This document shows, in pieces, positions 42,731 through 54,436 of a stretch of 64,000 bases of DNA. A program made the position numbers and the translations under genes. The first letter of the stretch is position 1, and every line of letters starts with the position of its first letter. Source of the DNA: Ramazzottius varieornatus (Eukaryota; Tardigrada; Eutardigrada; Parachela; Ramazzottiidae); assembly GCA_001949185.1 (NCBI GenBank), contig BDGG01000007.1, forward strand, positions 817,971-881,970, given 5' to 3'. The notes under the pieces are model-generated. The model was not told the origin of the DNA. It was given only the letters and a program-made list of their open reading frames with translations, and did not search any database.

Positions 42731-44950
42731 TTAGCCCGTTGAGGTTTCGGCGTTAACGAGGAACTCGCCCAAGTTGGCTACGTCAGGCTCGGCCACACTT
42801 ATTCCGTTCCTCGTTTTGTGCTTCTTGCCTTTGGCATTGCTGGGCCGTCCCTTTAGCTTGTGTTCGGTGCGTTCAACCCCGTGTTCCATCAGGTGCTGCT
42901 TGAGCGTCGTCAGCTGAGCTTCGGACACGGAGTAAATGGCGTGGAAGGACTCTTTGCACAAGGGGTGATCTTTGTCGAAACGGTACACAGCCATTCTCTT
43001 CTTCTTTGGATCTGCAGTAAAAGCATTCCTGAACTATTTCTATTTGCCTTCGAAATCTTTCGATGGCATACGGTAGCTCTGCAAGCAAACTCGAGAAGAG
43101 TGTTCTCCCAAGTGGCGCACATTCGGGGTGTTCTTGGCTGAAAGAGTGCGCCACTTGCCAAAAACGACCCTATCGAGTTAATTTGCAGAGCTCTCGTACT
43201 TCCTTGGTTTTTCAGCCGAAAAACACTTCGGAGAACGGAAAGATTCTTTAGAAAGCTTTGAGCTGAACTCATGATATTCGAGAGAATATTAAAAAAAGAA
43301 CGCCGAAATCCCATTTCTACTGGTTTTGGGAAAGCTACTTCTTACCAGTTTCCCTTTCATTGAAGTGGGCGGCTTGGACTAAGCCGACACCACCCGACAG
43401 TTTACCCAGCAGGAACATGTGTCTATTACTCGACTTGAGCTGCTTGATCTGGCTTCGTGTCTCTTCGATAACATCCCTGGGTATCATCTCGACGCACTTC
43501 TTCTTACAGCAGTCCTTCTCGTTCAGGACGAGACTTGCCGTGTGGCTCAGCTTCCCTGCTTTGGGGGTGACTTCCCCTTCCCCTTCCGCGCCCTCGGTCT
43601 CGGCCTCCGTCTCGTGTGCGACGGCCTTCCGTTTACGCGAGGCGACTGCGGCCGGTTCTTGGCCGAGCTGAGGAGTCTCGATGCCGGGAAGCTGGAGCGA
43701 GATCCCGTTCTCGAAGAGACAGTAACGAATGCGACGCATCTGTTCGGTTGTCAGATCGTGAATATACTGGAAACACGGCGAACAGACGATGGTGTCGCGG
43801 TCGAGAACGTACATCGCGCGTTTACCACCTGCGAAAGACTTGCCTGAGCGATATCCATAGTTTGGGAATCGGCAACCGAAACATACAAAATTGTCATCTC
43901 AAGTGGCGCACGCTGCCAGCCAAATTACAAACGAAAAGCTACGCCACGTAAGAAACGATCTCAACTGGCGTGGTTTCCCGTCAGTAACAACGGTACAACG
44001 CGCCACTTGAGATAACGATCTACGTTTCATTTGTCGACTCCCCATTCCTAACTGAAGCCGAAGTGCTGCTTACCTGTGACGATTTCGGTCTCGGGAAGAA
44101 GGGACACCGAATGGCTCATCTTTCCCAACAGGTACAGTTGTTTCTCCTGTTCCGTCAGTGCGCGCATCTGGACGCGTGTTAGGGCGATCAGCGGGGCAGG
44201 GAGTTTGGACCAGCAGTTTTGATCACAGCAATAGTTTCCCACAGCCACCTCGACGTCTTTCATCTCTTTGACCGTTTCAGCCTGGACATCTATGCGTAAA
44301 GGAGGTTCGACAGGAGTTGACTTCACTGTCGAAGATCCTGGTGACTTCTTGTAGGGTTTGCCTTTCATGTTCAGAGCTGGCACAGGCTCGTCTTTTTGTT
44401 CGATCAGGTGGCTCCGCAGGACACGGAGCTGCCTTGGGGAGAGACTGTAGACTGTTTCGAAGGCGACGCGACATAGGACGTGGTTCTTGTCGAAGCTGTA
44501 GTACGTCGGAGTGCCTTTTCCAGCTGAAAGAGACGAGAAACGACCAGTCTGCTCACGGTATGGATTGACAAAATCAAACTCCCAACCGCATATGATAGGC
44601 TGTACGGTTCACCCTTAAGACGCCAAATCAAGTGAACCTTCGAATGATTGACGAACAATGCTTGATTCTGATTTTTTTTCCCGATGCTCACCTCTTCCCA
44701 TCAATTCGCCTTTGATGTCCAACTGATCAATAGACGTAGAGATCTTCCCCAGCAGGAACATGTTCTTGTCTTGTGGGGAGAGAGCTGCGAGGAGTCGGTG
44801 AGTGCGATGGAGAAGAGTGATGGGGAATTCAGCCAGGCATCCTTTTCCACAGCAGGTGCCTTTCTTCGCGACGGTTGTGACGGTGTCATCGTCGTCGGGA
44901 ACAGTAACTGTCTTCCTACGGCGAGGAGTAGCAACTGTTGGTTCCGACAT
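42731..44950 (-). CDS. Protein with three tandem CCx3C modules
   Basis: Four exons (44950-44692, 44523-44074, 43828-43346, 43011-42731), all joined by phase-1 introns, give 490 aa. Three modules repeat. Each has a CC-x3-C start (CCGKGC, CCDQNC, CCKKKC) and a mid-segment LLGK (MFLLGKI, LYLLGKM, MFLLGKL). After the intron comes an aromatic/acidic segment with a Cys (FDKNHVLCRVAF, LDRDTIVCSPCF, FDKDHPLCKESF), then a Leu-rich helix (LSPRQLRVLRSHL, LTTEQMRRIRYCL, VSEAQLTTLKQHL). Linkers are basic or acidic (TPRRRKTV, ASRKRKAVAHETEAE). The pattern resembles a Cys domain found beside DDE transposases and in many animal orphan proteins. A role as a nuclear, transposon-derived binding protein is inference. 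Family-A hairpins sit in two introns. Confidence 0.7.
43070..43196. repeat. Hairpin family A, best full-length copy
   Basis: Nested palindrome. Outer arms AGCTCTGCAAGCAAACTCGA and TCGAGTTAATTTGCAGAGCT; inner arms CCAAGTGGCGCAC and GTGCGCCACTTG. Length about 125 bp, in an intron of the Cys-module gene. Defines the element boundaries. Confidence 0.8.
43899..44010. repeat. Hairpin family A, tandem pair
   Basis: TCAAGTGGCGCACG/CTACGCCACGTAA, then TCAACTGGCGTG/ACGCGCCACTTGAG. AACGATCT follows each hairpin. Confidence 0.7.
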
Positions 44951-45617
44951 CCTTCCGGCTGGAAGTGAGCTGCAACAAGACAACAAAGGAGGTATTTTCG
45001 AACGAGAAGGAATCGCTGGAAAACGAACAAAGATTTTGCACTGGGTGCCGCACCACGTCACCCGTTTCAGTTGACGATGGTTCAAATGACGTCACAAAAT
45101 GGCGAAAGGAATAGTAATAGTCCAGAAGTATCTGTAGATTACCAAAAGTACTTGAGTACTACTTACCGCACTTTTATCATTCTCCGTTTTGATCAGTCTG
45201 GCCAGAATACTTTGTTTTTCAAATACCAAAAACGTCTTTGATAAATTTTATTCTTCATCTTGATGAATGGGAGTTTAAAGTCGGATCTGTCTGTCTTGAA
45301 GTGACGCTCCACTATCACTTGCTGGTCGAATTCAATCGTAGCGAGGACGAAGCTGGAGTAACTGCGCGGCGATTGGCCTTGTACATGAAGAGCTATGACA
45401 TAAATTGTGATAACAGGTGCGCAAATTATTATCGTCCACTTCGATATCCATAGATAACCAACCGTTCCTAAACAAGGTCTCCGACTACATGATATCTCGC
45501 CGACGAGCAAGCAATATAAGTTCCACGGTAGCTCGATTAGGTTGTCGGTGCTCTCCAGCCACTGAGGCACTGTTTGCGACTTTTTAGGGTTCGTCATTGT
45601 GGCACCGTGCTTTTTCC
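44951..45617. other. Divergent upstream region, Cys-module gene and aminopeptidase
   Basis: 5' UTR of the Cys-module gene begins at an acceptor near 44970. The rest is about 600 bp of shared upstream sequence. No coding exon recognised. Confidence 0.5.
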
Positions 45618-48600
45618 ATGCAGTTTAAGTCGTCCCTAGGTGCTTGGCTGGGAGGAGCCTTGCTGGGTATTCTCTTTGCCATCCCTGTCGCACTTGCCAT
45701 TGTATTTGGTATACTGTACGGGCAGGCTAGCAGTGATCTGGAACAATGCCGCCAGCCTGTAACATCTACGCAGTCCACCTTGTCCACTAGTTCCGTTCCA
45801 TCCGGTAACTCCGGCCCATCCACAGCAGCGTATACCAGCGAAGGACCAGCGATAAACTTTACTTTGCGCCTTCCCGCAAGTATTGCGCCCATCCATTATG
45901 AACTCACCCTCCAGGTCTTTCTTCCCTTTGACCAAACTGAAGAAAGCCTCCCAAACACCTTTCGGACCGTCGGTACCGTCGAGATCACACTTAAACCTAC
46001 TGAAGACGATGTTGATCGCATTACACTTCACGCCAGAACGCAAGCTCCGTCCGGTAGCGGTAAGATATCGTTCTCGCCATCCCAGGTCCAGTTGCGGATG
46101 GGATGGAGTCAGCTACCAGTTGACCGGGTAGAGTTCCAACCGGAATCCGACGTTGTTGTGATCTTCCCAAGAGATAGACTATACAACGGTACGGAGTATA
46201 TTCTAACAATACGAGACTATGAAGGCGTTATCGCAAGTGACACTGAAGGACTGTATCGAAGTAGTTCTGAACGCAATGGTAGAAGGAACTGGCTGGCGGT
46301 GGCCAAGTTCCAGCCTCATAAAGCGCGGCGTATGCTTCCCTGCTTTGACGAACCAAGCTTCCGGAGTTCCTTCAGCGTGACAGTGAAGCACAATAGTCGG
46401 TTCACAACAGTAAGGAGCAATGGTGCGGGTGGCATCGGTAGACCTATTGGAGATGGGTGGACGGAAACGCGGTTTAGTACTACACCCAGTATGCCGGTAT
46501 ATCTGCTGACCATCTTGGTCAGTACTTTTGGACAGAGAACGGTGAACTACCAGCAAATGAGAAACTCTACTGTGAGTCGACGTGTCCGTTTTGAATATCC
46601 GTCAAGTCTCAAAAATCTTTGTTTGAAGACAATAGTCCACGCTCAAGATCTGAAGAGGCAGCGATGCAAAAATAACAAACCGTCTGTCAAGTTTCATACG
46701 TGATGATCCGAATTTTAATTAATAGATTTCGATTTTGGGGGTCGAAGATATGCTGCTGAAGCACGGTAATGTCACGTTTTCTCTTCAACAAAGCGAAAAG
46801 GCATTAGAGTGGATGGACGACAGATTTCAACAGCCCTATTTCAACTTCATGTCAAAGCTCGGTATTTGTCACGAATACTGTACTCCCGCGATACACACGC
46901 CATACTTCCCTCTGTATTAGGAAAAGTAGTACTGCAAGTAAAAAAGTGACGAAGTGGCGGAAGATTCCTCTTTAGAGTACAGCTTTTCGACTGATTATTG
47001 ATTCAATAAAGTTCAAATTTTCTGCCCCCGGGAGGTGCACATTCCTGACGTACGTACGAGTATGGCGTGTGTATCGCGGGAGTACAGTATTTTACCAACG
47101 TATCCACTCTCGTAGAAAAAACGCTCTGAGTAATTTTATGTTGCAGATCAGGCAGCTCTGCCTGATTTTCCAGCGGGTGCTACCGAAGATTGGGGATTGG
47201 TGCTTTACCGAGAAGCAAACTTGCTCTACGAGCCAGGTGTCACATCGGCTGATAATAAGCGGGCAATTGCTGGAGTGATCGCCCATGAGCTCTCTCACAT
47301 GGTTTTCGGGAATTTACTTACCTGTAAGTGGTGGTCCGATACATGGATGAATGAGGGATTCGCCAGATTTCTCCAGTACGAAATACTACACGATACAAAC
47401 CGTCAGTGGGGACTGGTAAGACGGAGAAACATCTATTACAAAAACTCCAAGTCTCAGTTCTTTTATTTTGTACTGTAGAACGCACTGGTGCCGTACTTGT
47501 CGACCCAAGTCGCAATGCAGTTGGATGCGTACGATACCGCGCATGCCTTGTACAACCCCAACGTCGAAACTATTCCACAGATTGAAAATATGTTTGGCAC
47601 CCTAAGTTATGCGAAGGTGAGCTTCCACGTCGAATCGTTCTGCGACGCTCCTTATTGAATCCATTTCTTCGGAACAACAAGCTATGTTTTGTAGGGAGGC
47701 TCCATTCTTCGGATGATGAAGGGTGTAATGGGGAGCGCGTTTTACGGCGCGCTGAGGAGATACGTGGCCAGATTCAGATTTCAAAATGTGGAACATGACG
47801 ATCTGCTGACGGTGTTGAGTGAAGAGCCCATCTCCGTCGGGTTCCCCGCTACTAACAAACATATTGACTTCAACAGCCATATGAAAACCTGGATAGTGAG
47901 CAACGGTTATCCGGTAATCACACTAAGACGTGTGGGTCCTGGACCTCGAGATATCACTTTCGAACAAAAACGGTTTCTGCTTCGGGCGGGAAACAGCTCA
48001 GCACATGCGGGGGTGGATAAAACTCGGACGTGGCACATTCCCCTCGTCCTATCTTACGGCTCCAGTGGAATTGACAGTGTTGGAGCACCCGGTTGGGATT
48101 ACGGTTATGGAGCCGACAAACTCTGCTGGATCACTAAAGCCACAGGCGGGATCATAATCTGAATAATTGTATATTGTGTGTGGAGGATTTTTGTTCAGAA
48201 TGTTTTTTTTGTCTGTGCAGGTCGTTTACTATCAGAATGCCCAGGTGAGTGGGGTTCCTATGTGTCTTGGCCACCACTGCCGCCATCGGACAACTCCTCT
48301 ACCAATTTTATCATCGCCAACCCTGGCCAGACCGGAATGTACCGGGTTAATTATGACAGAGAAAACTGGCGTCGCATTGCGCTTTATCTCAACGCCGGTC
48401 CTGATGGCCATCGTGTGAGATCCGAAAATGATTTACTATGTGTCGAACCAGTTACAGTATTCCATGCCAACTTTTGCTGACAGATGATGTATGAAGTGAC
48501 CAGAGGTCAGTTGATTGACGACGCATTCAACCTTGCCCGGACAGGAGATTTCGATATCTCATATGAAGTCGTATTCGACCTGATGCGATATCTTCCATAC

Positions 48601-49827
48601 GAGATGCAATATGGTCCTTTCGCTACCGCCATGGACAACATGCGCTACTTGGATCAGATGCTACGAAGTACTGTAAATTACGGAAACTTGACCGAGTATA
48701 TGCGCAACCTGTTCGACCTCAAGTACCCGGAATTCGGACCGATCAATTCCACGAGATGGAGCTCGTCAGTTTGGTCCGATGACCAAAATGGCTACGAACA
48801 AGGATCGTATACGACTCTGCAGTTCAATAACGTGGTACTGGACAACGCTTGTTACTACGAACAGGCGGAGTGTCTAAACGATGCGACCAGCAAGTTCAAG
48901 CAATGGAAATTAGCCAACCGAAGCCTCAGCTTACCGTAAGTGCCTAAACTTATGATAACATGCGAGCATACGGGCGTACACTGTACGTCATGACCAATTT
49001 TCGAGCTTTTGGTTTCCAGGTACGAATACAGTACGGAAAATGCCGCTTACGTGACGAATTTCCCCCAGACCAGGAACATGATCTTATGTTACGGTATCAG
49101 AGCCTCTGAGAATGCCACCGAGGACTGGATGTTTCTGAACAGCATGCACGACAGGGAGACAACGCCGGCGGCAAGGGCTTCGATTCTTCGAGCACTTGCG
49201 TGCAGCAAAGAAGGCTCCTTGCTACAGCGGTCAGAAGCTTCATATTCAAACACTTCCAGACTATAAAACTGAAGCGCTGTTCACATGTGTTTTTTTGGGG
49301 CGATAGGTTGTTGCAGAAAACTCTGGATGGTACAGTTCGTGAGCAAGACAGCAACTCTATTTTTTTCTACATGACCCGCTGGCACCTTGGAGAGCAGCTG
49401 TCTTGGAATTTCCTTCGCCAGAACTGGGGTCGCTTAACTCGCAGGTGCGCACACTATAGCCCTGCTGCGCTTTAAGAGTGGCATCTCACAGGATATTTTG
49501 TTGGCATTTCAGGTCTTCGATCGTTGCGGACGTCACTGCATCCTTCAATACTCGCCAGCAACTCGAAGAAGTATTTTTATTATTTTTTTCTACTGGAATT
49601 TAGAGTAGAAAGACGTGCTCAGAACTGCGTGTAGTACAAAGTAACAGCGGTACTTGTCGTTGCAGGTGAGAGAATTTCGGACATCATTAGGTCCTGACGT
49701 CGCGGAAATTCCTGCCTTCGAAAAAGCTATAGACAAGATTTTGGCCAATATTGAATGGATGGATGAAAGCGTCGATGATGTCGTCAGCCAGCTTAAAATC
49801 CAGTATAAAAACTTCCCTATTGCTTGA
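45618..49827 (+). CDS. M1-family aminopeptidase N-like, type II membrane protein
   Basis: ATG 45618 gives a short N-terminus and one TM anchor (WLGGALLGILFAIPVALAIV). A Ser/Thr stalk and the M1 beta-sandwich domain follow (IAPIHYELTLQVFLPF). The catalytic exon (47147-47415) has HELSH, and NEGFA 18 residues later supplies the third zinc ligand. The usual GAMENWGL reads GATEDWGL, so the substrate N-terminus-binding motif is altered. Downstream exons carry the M1 C-terminal helical domain: 47479-47616, 47695 on, about 48222-48413, 48484-48935, 49020-49229, 49307-49444, 49513-49570 and 49666-49827 (GQTGMYRVNYDRENW, RGQLIDDAFNLAR, LACSKEGSLLQ). Junctions at 46.6-46.8 kb and near 48.16 kb were not resolved. 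It may be active with changed specificity or be a binding-only homologue. Confidence 0.88.
46878..47087. mobile_element. 210-bp MITE with perfect 31-bp terminal inverted repeats, TA target
   Basis: The left end CTGTACTCCCGCGATACACA (continuing CGCCATACT) is the exact reverse complement of the right end. TA flanks both sides (46876-46877, 47088-47089), as in Tc1/mariner-type elements. No coding capacity. It sits in an aminopeptidase intron. Confidence 0.85.
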
Positions 49828-50223
49828 AGTTTGACTTTCCATCTGTCACTCGAGCTGTGGCTCCATACATACTCGCGCGCTTGGGCTTTCGAAAGTTTTT
49901 TACAGGCACGAAGCGAAAGGTTGAAGCAGTAAAAAGTTTGCATCAGACGGACATACGTCTGTTCCGCTATTTCTACTGCTCCAAACTTTACCTTCGTGCG
50001 TGCAGTGGAAGTAACTTACCTATCTCTGGAGGGCCCGTAGTATCACGCCTAGGACATTTGCGTTTAGTTTAACGGGGCATAGCGTAATATTCTAACCAAG
50101 AATGCGGCCGGCGGCACAAATTTAAACGTAGAATCGGGGGTTTCTGGAAGGTGGTTCAGTGGTCGGAAGAGCCTGATCCGTCATCCTCCTCATTTGTTTG
50201 CTCTTTTGTTATCATCGCATTCA
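49828..50223. other. Aminopeptidase 3' flank
   Basis: No coding signal seen before the foldback element. Confidence 0.5.
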
Positions 50224-50341
50224 CTCGGCCTTCCCAGTGGTCAGGACCACTAGCTAGTACATAGTATCAGTTGCTTGCAAAAGCGGAGAACGATGCATAA
50301 TATCTTACTAGCTAGTGGTTCTGACCACTGGGATGGCCGAG
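50224..50341. mobile_element. 118-bp foldback element with 36-bp arms
   Basis: The left arm begins CTCGGCCTTCCCAGTGGTCA and the right arm ends TGACCACTGGGATGGCCGAG. The arms differ at two of 36 positions and are separated by 46 bp. No open frame. Its relation to families A and B is not evident. Confidence 0.75.
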
Positions 50342-50555
50342 CAGAAGCAAAGAAGCACAAGTTTTGCGAGTAAAAACTTTTGCTACTCGGATCAAGTTGC
50401 GCACTTGATTTCAGTACTGAGGTTGCGATATCTGAAAGCTCGAACAATCTGATCGTCCATTGAAATCTCGACAAGCTTAAAAGGGCCTCGCTGCGCTCGG
50501 CCTGACAATCGATCCAATTTCTTTTTTATACACTGCGGAGGGTTAGTGTTCAAGA

Positions 50556-50912
50556 TGGCGGTCGAAAGCTCTGCCCACATCTGTGGAAGAAGATCTAGTA
50601 CCAAACTGGACTTTGGATATGCCTGGGTAGTTTGTTTCTGCAATTTGTTATCAATATCGCGACCGACGGCTTCTGTTTTACGTTGGGAGTCATCTTCCCT
50701 ATCTTCCTCATCTTCCACACCCGTTATGAAGGTTCAGCCACCTCAACTTCCTGGGTTGGTGCTATTCTAACAAGCACAAGGTACCCAACAGGACCGCTGG
50801 TCGGACTACTACTGATAAAGTTCGGATCGCGAGTGGGAGTTTTGCTGGCGGCCATCGGAGTCTCACACCTTATATTTTCTCTTCCTCAGCCTTGGGGGCC
50901 TCACAGGTAATT
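50556..50912 (+). pseudogene. SLC16 (monocarboxylate transporter)-like remnant
   Basis: KLDFGYAWVV matches the conserved PDGGYGWVV start of SLC16 transporters. The continuing TM1-TM3 signals (ATDGFCFTLGVIFPIFL, TSWVGAILTSTRYPTGPLVG, LLIKFGSRVGVL) are in a different frame, shifted just after WVV. No further SLC16 helices were found downstream. Most likely a frameshifted, truncated copy. Confidence 0.7.
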
Positions 50913-51106
50913 CAAAAAGGTATCCGACTCAGATTACAGTTTAAAGAAGAGTTTTCCAATCAGACTCCTTAGATTCCTTCGCTTCACTGGCAATCACTGC
51001 CGCATACCGCGTGAGTTCAGCGCTGTGGTAATACGGGGCACAAAATGTCTCCCTACTCGTGGTCAGGTGACCGGGACTACCGTTGATTAGTTCTATAATT
51101 ATATAG

Positions 51107-51327
51107 GACCACGGGTACGATGTGCACTGTACGAGAGGCGCACTGCACCGGTAATTGAGGAACCGGTAAAGCAAAGCGTCTTGTTCGCAGATTTAAGCAT
51201 CGGGCAGGTCGTTGGAGGAGTGTCGGCTTCATTACCGTTGATATTATGTAGCCTGGCATTTCTCATTTATTTCCGGTACGAACTGGTGAGCCTTGATCGG
51301 CCTGAAGATTACCAAAACAACACTTGA
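51107..51327 (+). CDS. Possible last exon of a membrane protein
   Basis: After an ATATAG acceptor, one frame reads a polar stretch, then a TM segment (SASLPLILCSLAFLIYF) and a short tail ending in TGA. It could be the 3' end of the SLC16-like remnant or of another gene. Family not recognised. Confidence 0.3.
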
Positions 51328-51920
51328 CGCCTGGATCACTTTGCCATAAGCGCTTTTATGTTGGCAGAAAGACCAAGCGGCGTGAGGATCGCACTTGGTG
51401 GATAATTGAAACCGAGACTGTTGACAGGCCAAATTTTCTTGGAGGTTATCTGGCTTCGGGTGTCCGTCTTGGGCACGACGGTCGTTGTTTGGACCAAAAC
51501 AAACACTATAGCAAACTGCAATCTGAAGTGTTGGCCGGTGTATGAACTATGGTCTAGGTTCAGTAGATATCAAATCTTGAAATTTTAATTGTTAAATATT
51601 AATTGTTGAAACATCTTATCTTTGACGGTCTGAGATCGTCATTTCCCGAAATTACAGTAAACGACGGAAACTGAACTGTACGTTTCCCTAAAACCAAAAG
51701 TAGATGTGGTTTCTCAAACCTGCCACAAGTGCTTAACATGCTTAACTTAAATGAGCCGGTATGATGCGATTCGATTTGATGCGCAAGAGTTAAATGTGCG
51801 AAACAGAAGATACTCATCGGACAAATTAAAAAGGCAGATAGCTTATGAAGCTCAGCAGATATTGTTCCATTTTCCATTTCTGTGTGATTCAGTTACCGGC
51901 AGATGACCTTACTGAAAGAT

Positions 51921-51955
<35 letters not shown>

Positions 51956-52242
51956 TTATTGAGCCCCGACAATCTAAGCGACGTCTTCCTCGATCGTCGG
52001 AGGATAAAGAAACATTCCAGTACAGAAAAGTAAGCTTTCGGCAAGAGAATGTGATCAATGATAACTTGGAGATCCGTACACGGAAGTTACAGCTCGAGGA
52101 CAGGTGTCAGACGGAAAACTCATTAAACCATAAGTCATCGCAGGAGCAACTAGATTCACAAAGACGAAAACGGAGTTACTGAGAGATACAGATAGGTAAT
52201 CAAGCTCAATAAATATGGCTGAAATTTCCAGACCTGTGTGGT
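51328..52242. other. Intergenic with GA microsatellite
   Basis: No supported gene. Contains the (GA)n tract at 51925-51953. Confidence 0.5.
51925..51953. repeat. (GA)n microsatellite
   Basis: About 14 uninterrupted AG units. Confidence 0.95.
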
Positions 52243-54436
52243 TCAGGTACCGGCAGATGACGTTACGGATATCCCATGTACCGGATGCAAATGGTTCGCT
52301 CTCTGGTGAGCATGGAATAGGTCCAGAACATGCCGCCGTATTAATGGCATAATGGGGCGTCTTTTTCTACAGAAACAATCTTTCATCTGAGGACGCCATC
52401 TACAGTCTTCCATAAAATCGATGTCATTGAACCAAATCAAGATGGCGACTGCCGTCAATACAGTAGCCAAACCGCTCAAAAGCGGGGTATACATCGGTGC
52501 AATTTCCACCTAAAGACGGATTGTTCAGAACCAAAACAGCGAGTGTTGTGCAGTTCTGCGTATCGCGGCGTACCAGTTTTACGTAATACATTCCGACCGC
52601 TCCTCCCGTCGTGGCGCACAGGATCATCCAGAAAATAGCTCCAGGCTGGCACTCCTCGCCTCGGATTTCCGCTGACTGAAGCCGGAGAATGCCTAGCATG
52701 CTGAGCGTGGTCATTGCTGTCACGCAGTAAGATGTACTGCGGATGGTATAGCTCGTCGTCATCCTCGACAGTCCCAAACCTGATGAAAACTTCAATGTCT
52801 GTCATTCCCTCAGCAATTCCCGATAGAAGGAAGGCTACAGATCAGTACCTTCTGTTGGCATAACATACGCATCCACAAGAAAACCAGTGCTGCCCGAGAA
52901 AAGGAACGCTACGATGATTTCCATTTTCTTGAAGAATCGCAACAGCATTTGTGTCAGCACTCCCCCGAGCATAGCCATTACACCAATTATGGCAAAGTTC
53001 CAGCGCAGTGAGAAAGGGTAAACGGCACGGGTGATGGAAACAGATACCCAGATATAGTTCACTACAAACCTGCGTCGAGAAAGAGTAGTATACCTCTTTT
53101 GTCATCACCTGATCAGATTTCTACTCTAGAAACGAACCAGGTTAATGTGACGTACAACCAGCGACGGAAGATGAACGGGTTGTACATTATCTTCGTCCAC
53201 GATCTGATCAGATATCCTTGCCACCTGGGAGGCGTTCTGGTCAGCGAGTTCGTCAACAGAGGCGACGGCTCCACACAGAAATCGAGAGGAAGTTTTACCG
53301 CGTTCCATCGTGCGATACGTCCGACTACGCTGTCAGCTTCTTTTTCTCGATTGACATTAACCACCCAAAAAAGAGGTGACTCAGGGAAAAAACTGCAGCA
53401 GAAAACCATTGTTCAGCCATGGTCCAAGAGGAACGGTTGCTACTGTAAGGCCTTGCGGAACTTACAGAATTACGACAGGTGTCCAAATCAACGTACTCAT
53501 TGCTAGCGCATAGACCACCTTGCGCCAGTTGGAGCTGAAGAGCCAGTCCAGAAGGATCAGAAAAGGCAGACCGGCTGCGTAACCTGTCACGGTTAACGCG
53601 ATGGTGCAGTGACGTTCGTCGATAGGATGTAGTTCCACAATGTGTCTGGTCAGTGCCAAATAGGCAATCTGAAAATTCCATTTGACTGAGTCTTTGAACA
53701 TGCTTGTGATGATTAATTAGTTCAGGACAAACCTCCTCGTTACCTGGATGAATATCCGCTGTAAGCAGCGTATGACCCACATGTTCCAGTAAGTCGCGAC
53801 ATAGGGGGTGATTGCAAGGATGATCCCCGATAGAGACAGTGTAACACATAGCACAGATTTCCTGCCCAGCTTATCCATGAAAGGTAAAGACAAGGGTTGA
53901 AAGGGCCAGATGGCAACACTTGACAATCCAGGGAACGCCGAGCTAAATACATGATTGCAAGTCACGTTGAGCTGCAACGAAGTAACATTACTGTAAAGCG
54001 CAGTATCCGAAACATGGAGGGGGGGGGGGTGTCACTTGAAGCTTACTTTTTGCGAAAGTGTAGGTCCAAAACGACGCGAGATGGGTTTAGCGTCTTCTGT
54101 GAGCGCAAAGTCACTGGTGTCTTCCATGTATTCGAAGTGGTCGGAACACGATTGAAGAGTTTTACTTATCTTATAAGAACCGTTAACTGCATGAAACTTG
54201 TACATATCGCAACTTGCGTACATGGATTTATTGTCGGCAGTAACGTCGATTTTTCTTATGAAGTCAGTCCATTTGGCGCCAGGTGGCGTTCGACAGCGAT
54301 GAAGTGGACTGTATGCAATGGTTATGTTGAGATAAATATGGGCGCAACAAATGGCTAATAAAGGGATGGTTACGGTGTAATACATAACATGCCAGTTCCC
54401 ATAACCAGCCGTCTTCAACGCATCGATCAACAACAT
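52243..54436 (-). CDS. SLC22-like organic ion transporter (MFS)
   Basis: ATG 54436 begins with the SLC22 N-terminal pattern (IDALKTAGYGNWHVMYY, then TM1) and a large extracellular loop (PLHRCRTPPG, several Cys). The next exon has the MFS signature loop (MDKLGRKSVLCVTL). Later exons have TM4-6 segments, PESPLFWVVNVNREKEA (the PESPRWL motif after TM6), TM7-10 helices (FAIIGVMAMLGGVLTQMLL) and RSTSYCVTAMTTLSMLGIL plus GAIFWMILCATTGGAVGM for TM11-12. The last frame ends at 52243. Introns are short. Probably a 12-helix plasma-membrane transporter for organic cations or anions; substrate unknown. Exon edges were not all phase-checked, so a minor lesion cannot be excluded. A nine-G run at about 54020 lies in its first intron. 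Confidence 0.75.

Noticed and set aside
45597-45617. Upstream start for the aminopeptidase
   Set aside because: The frame there begins with TTG, not ATG. The first ATG is 45618.
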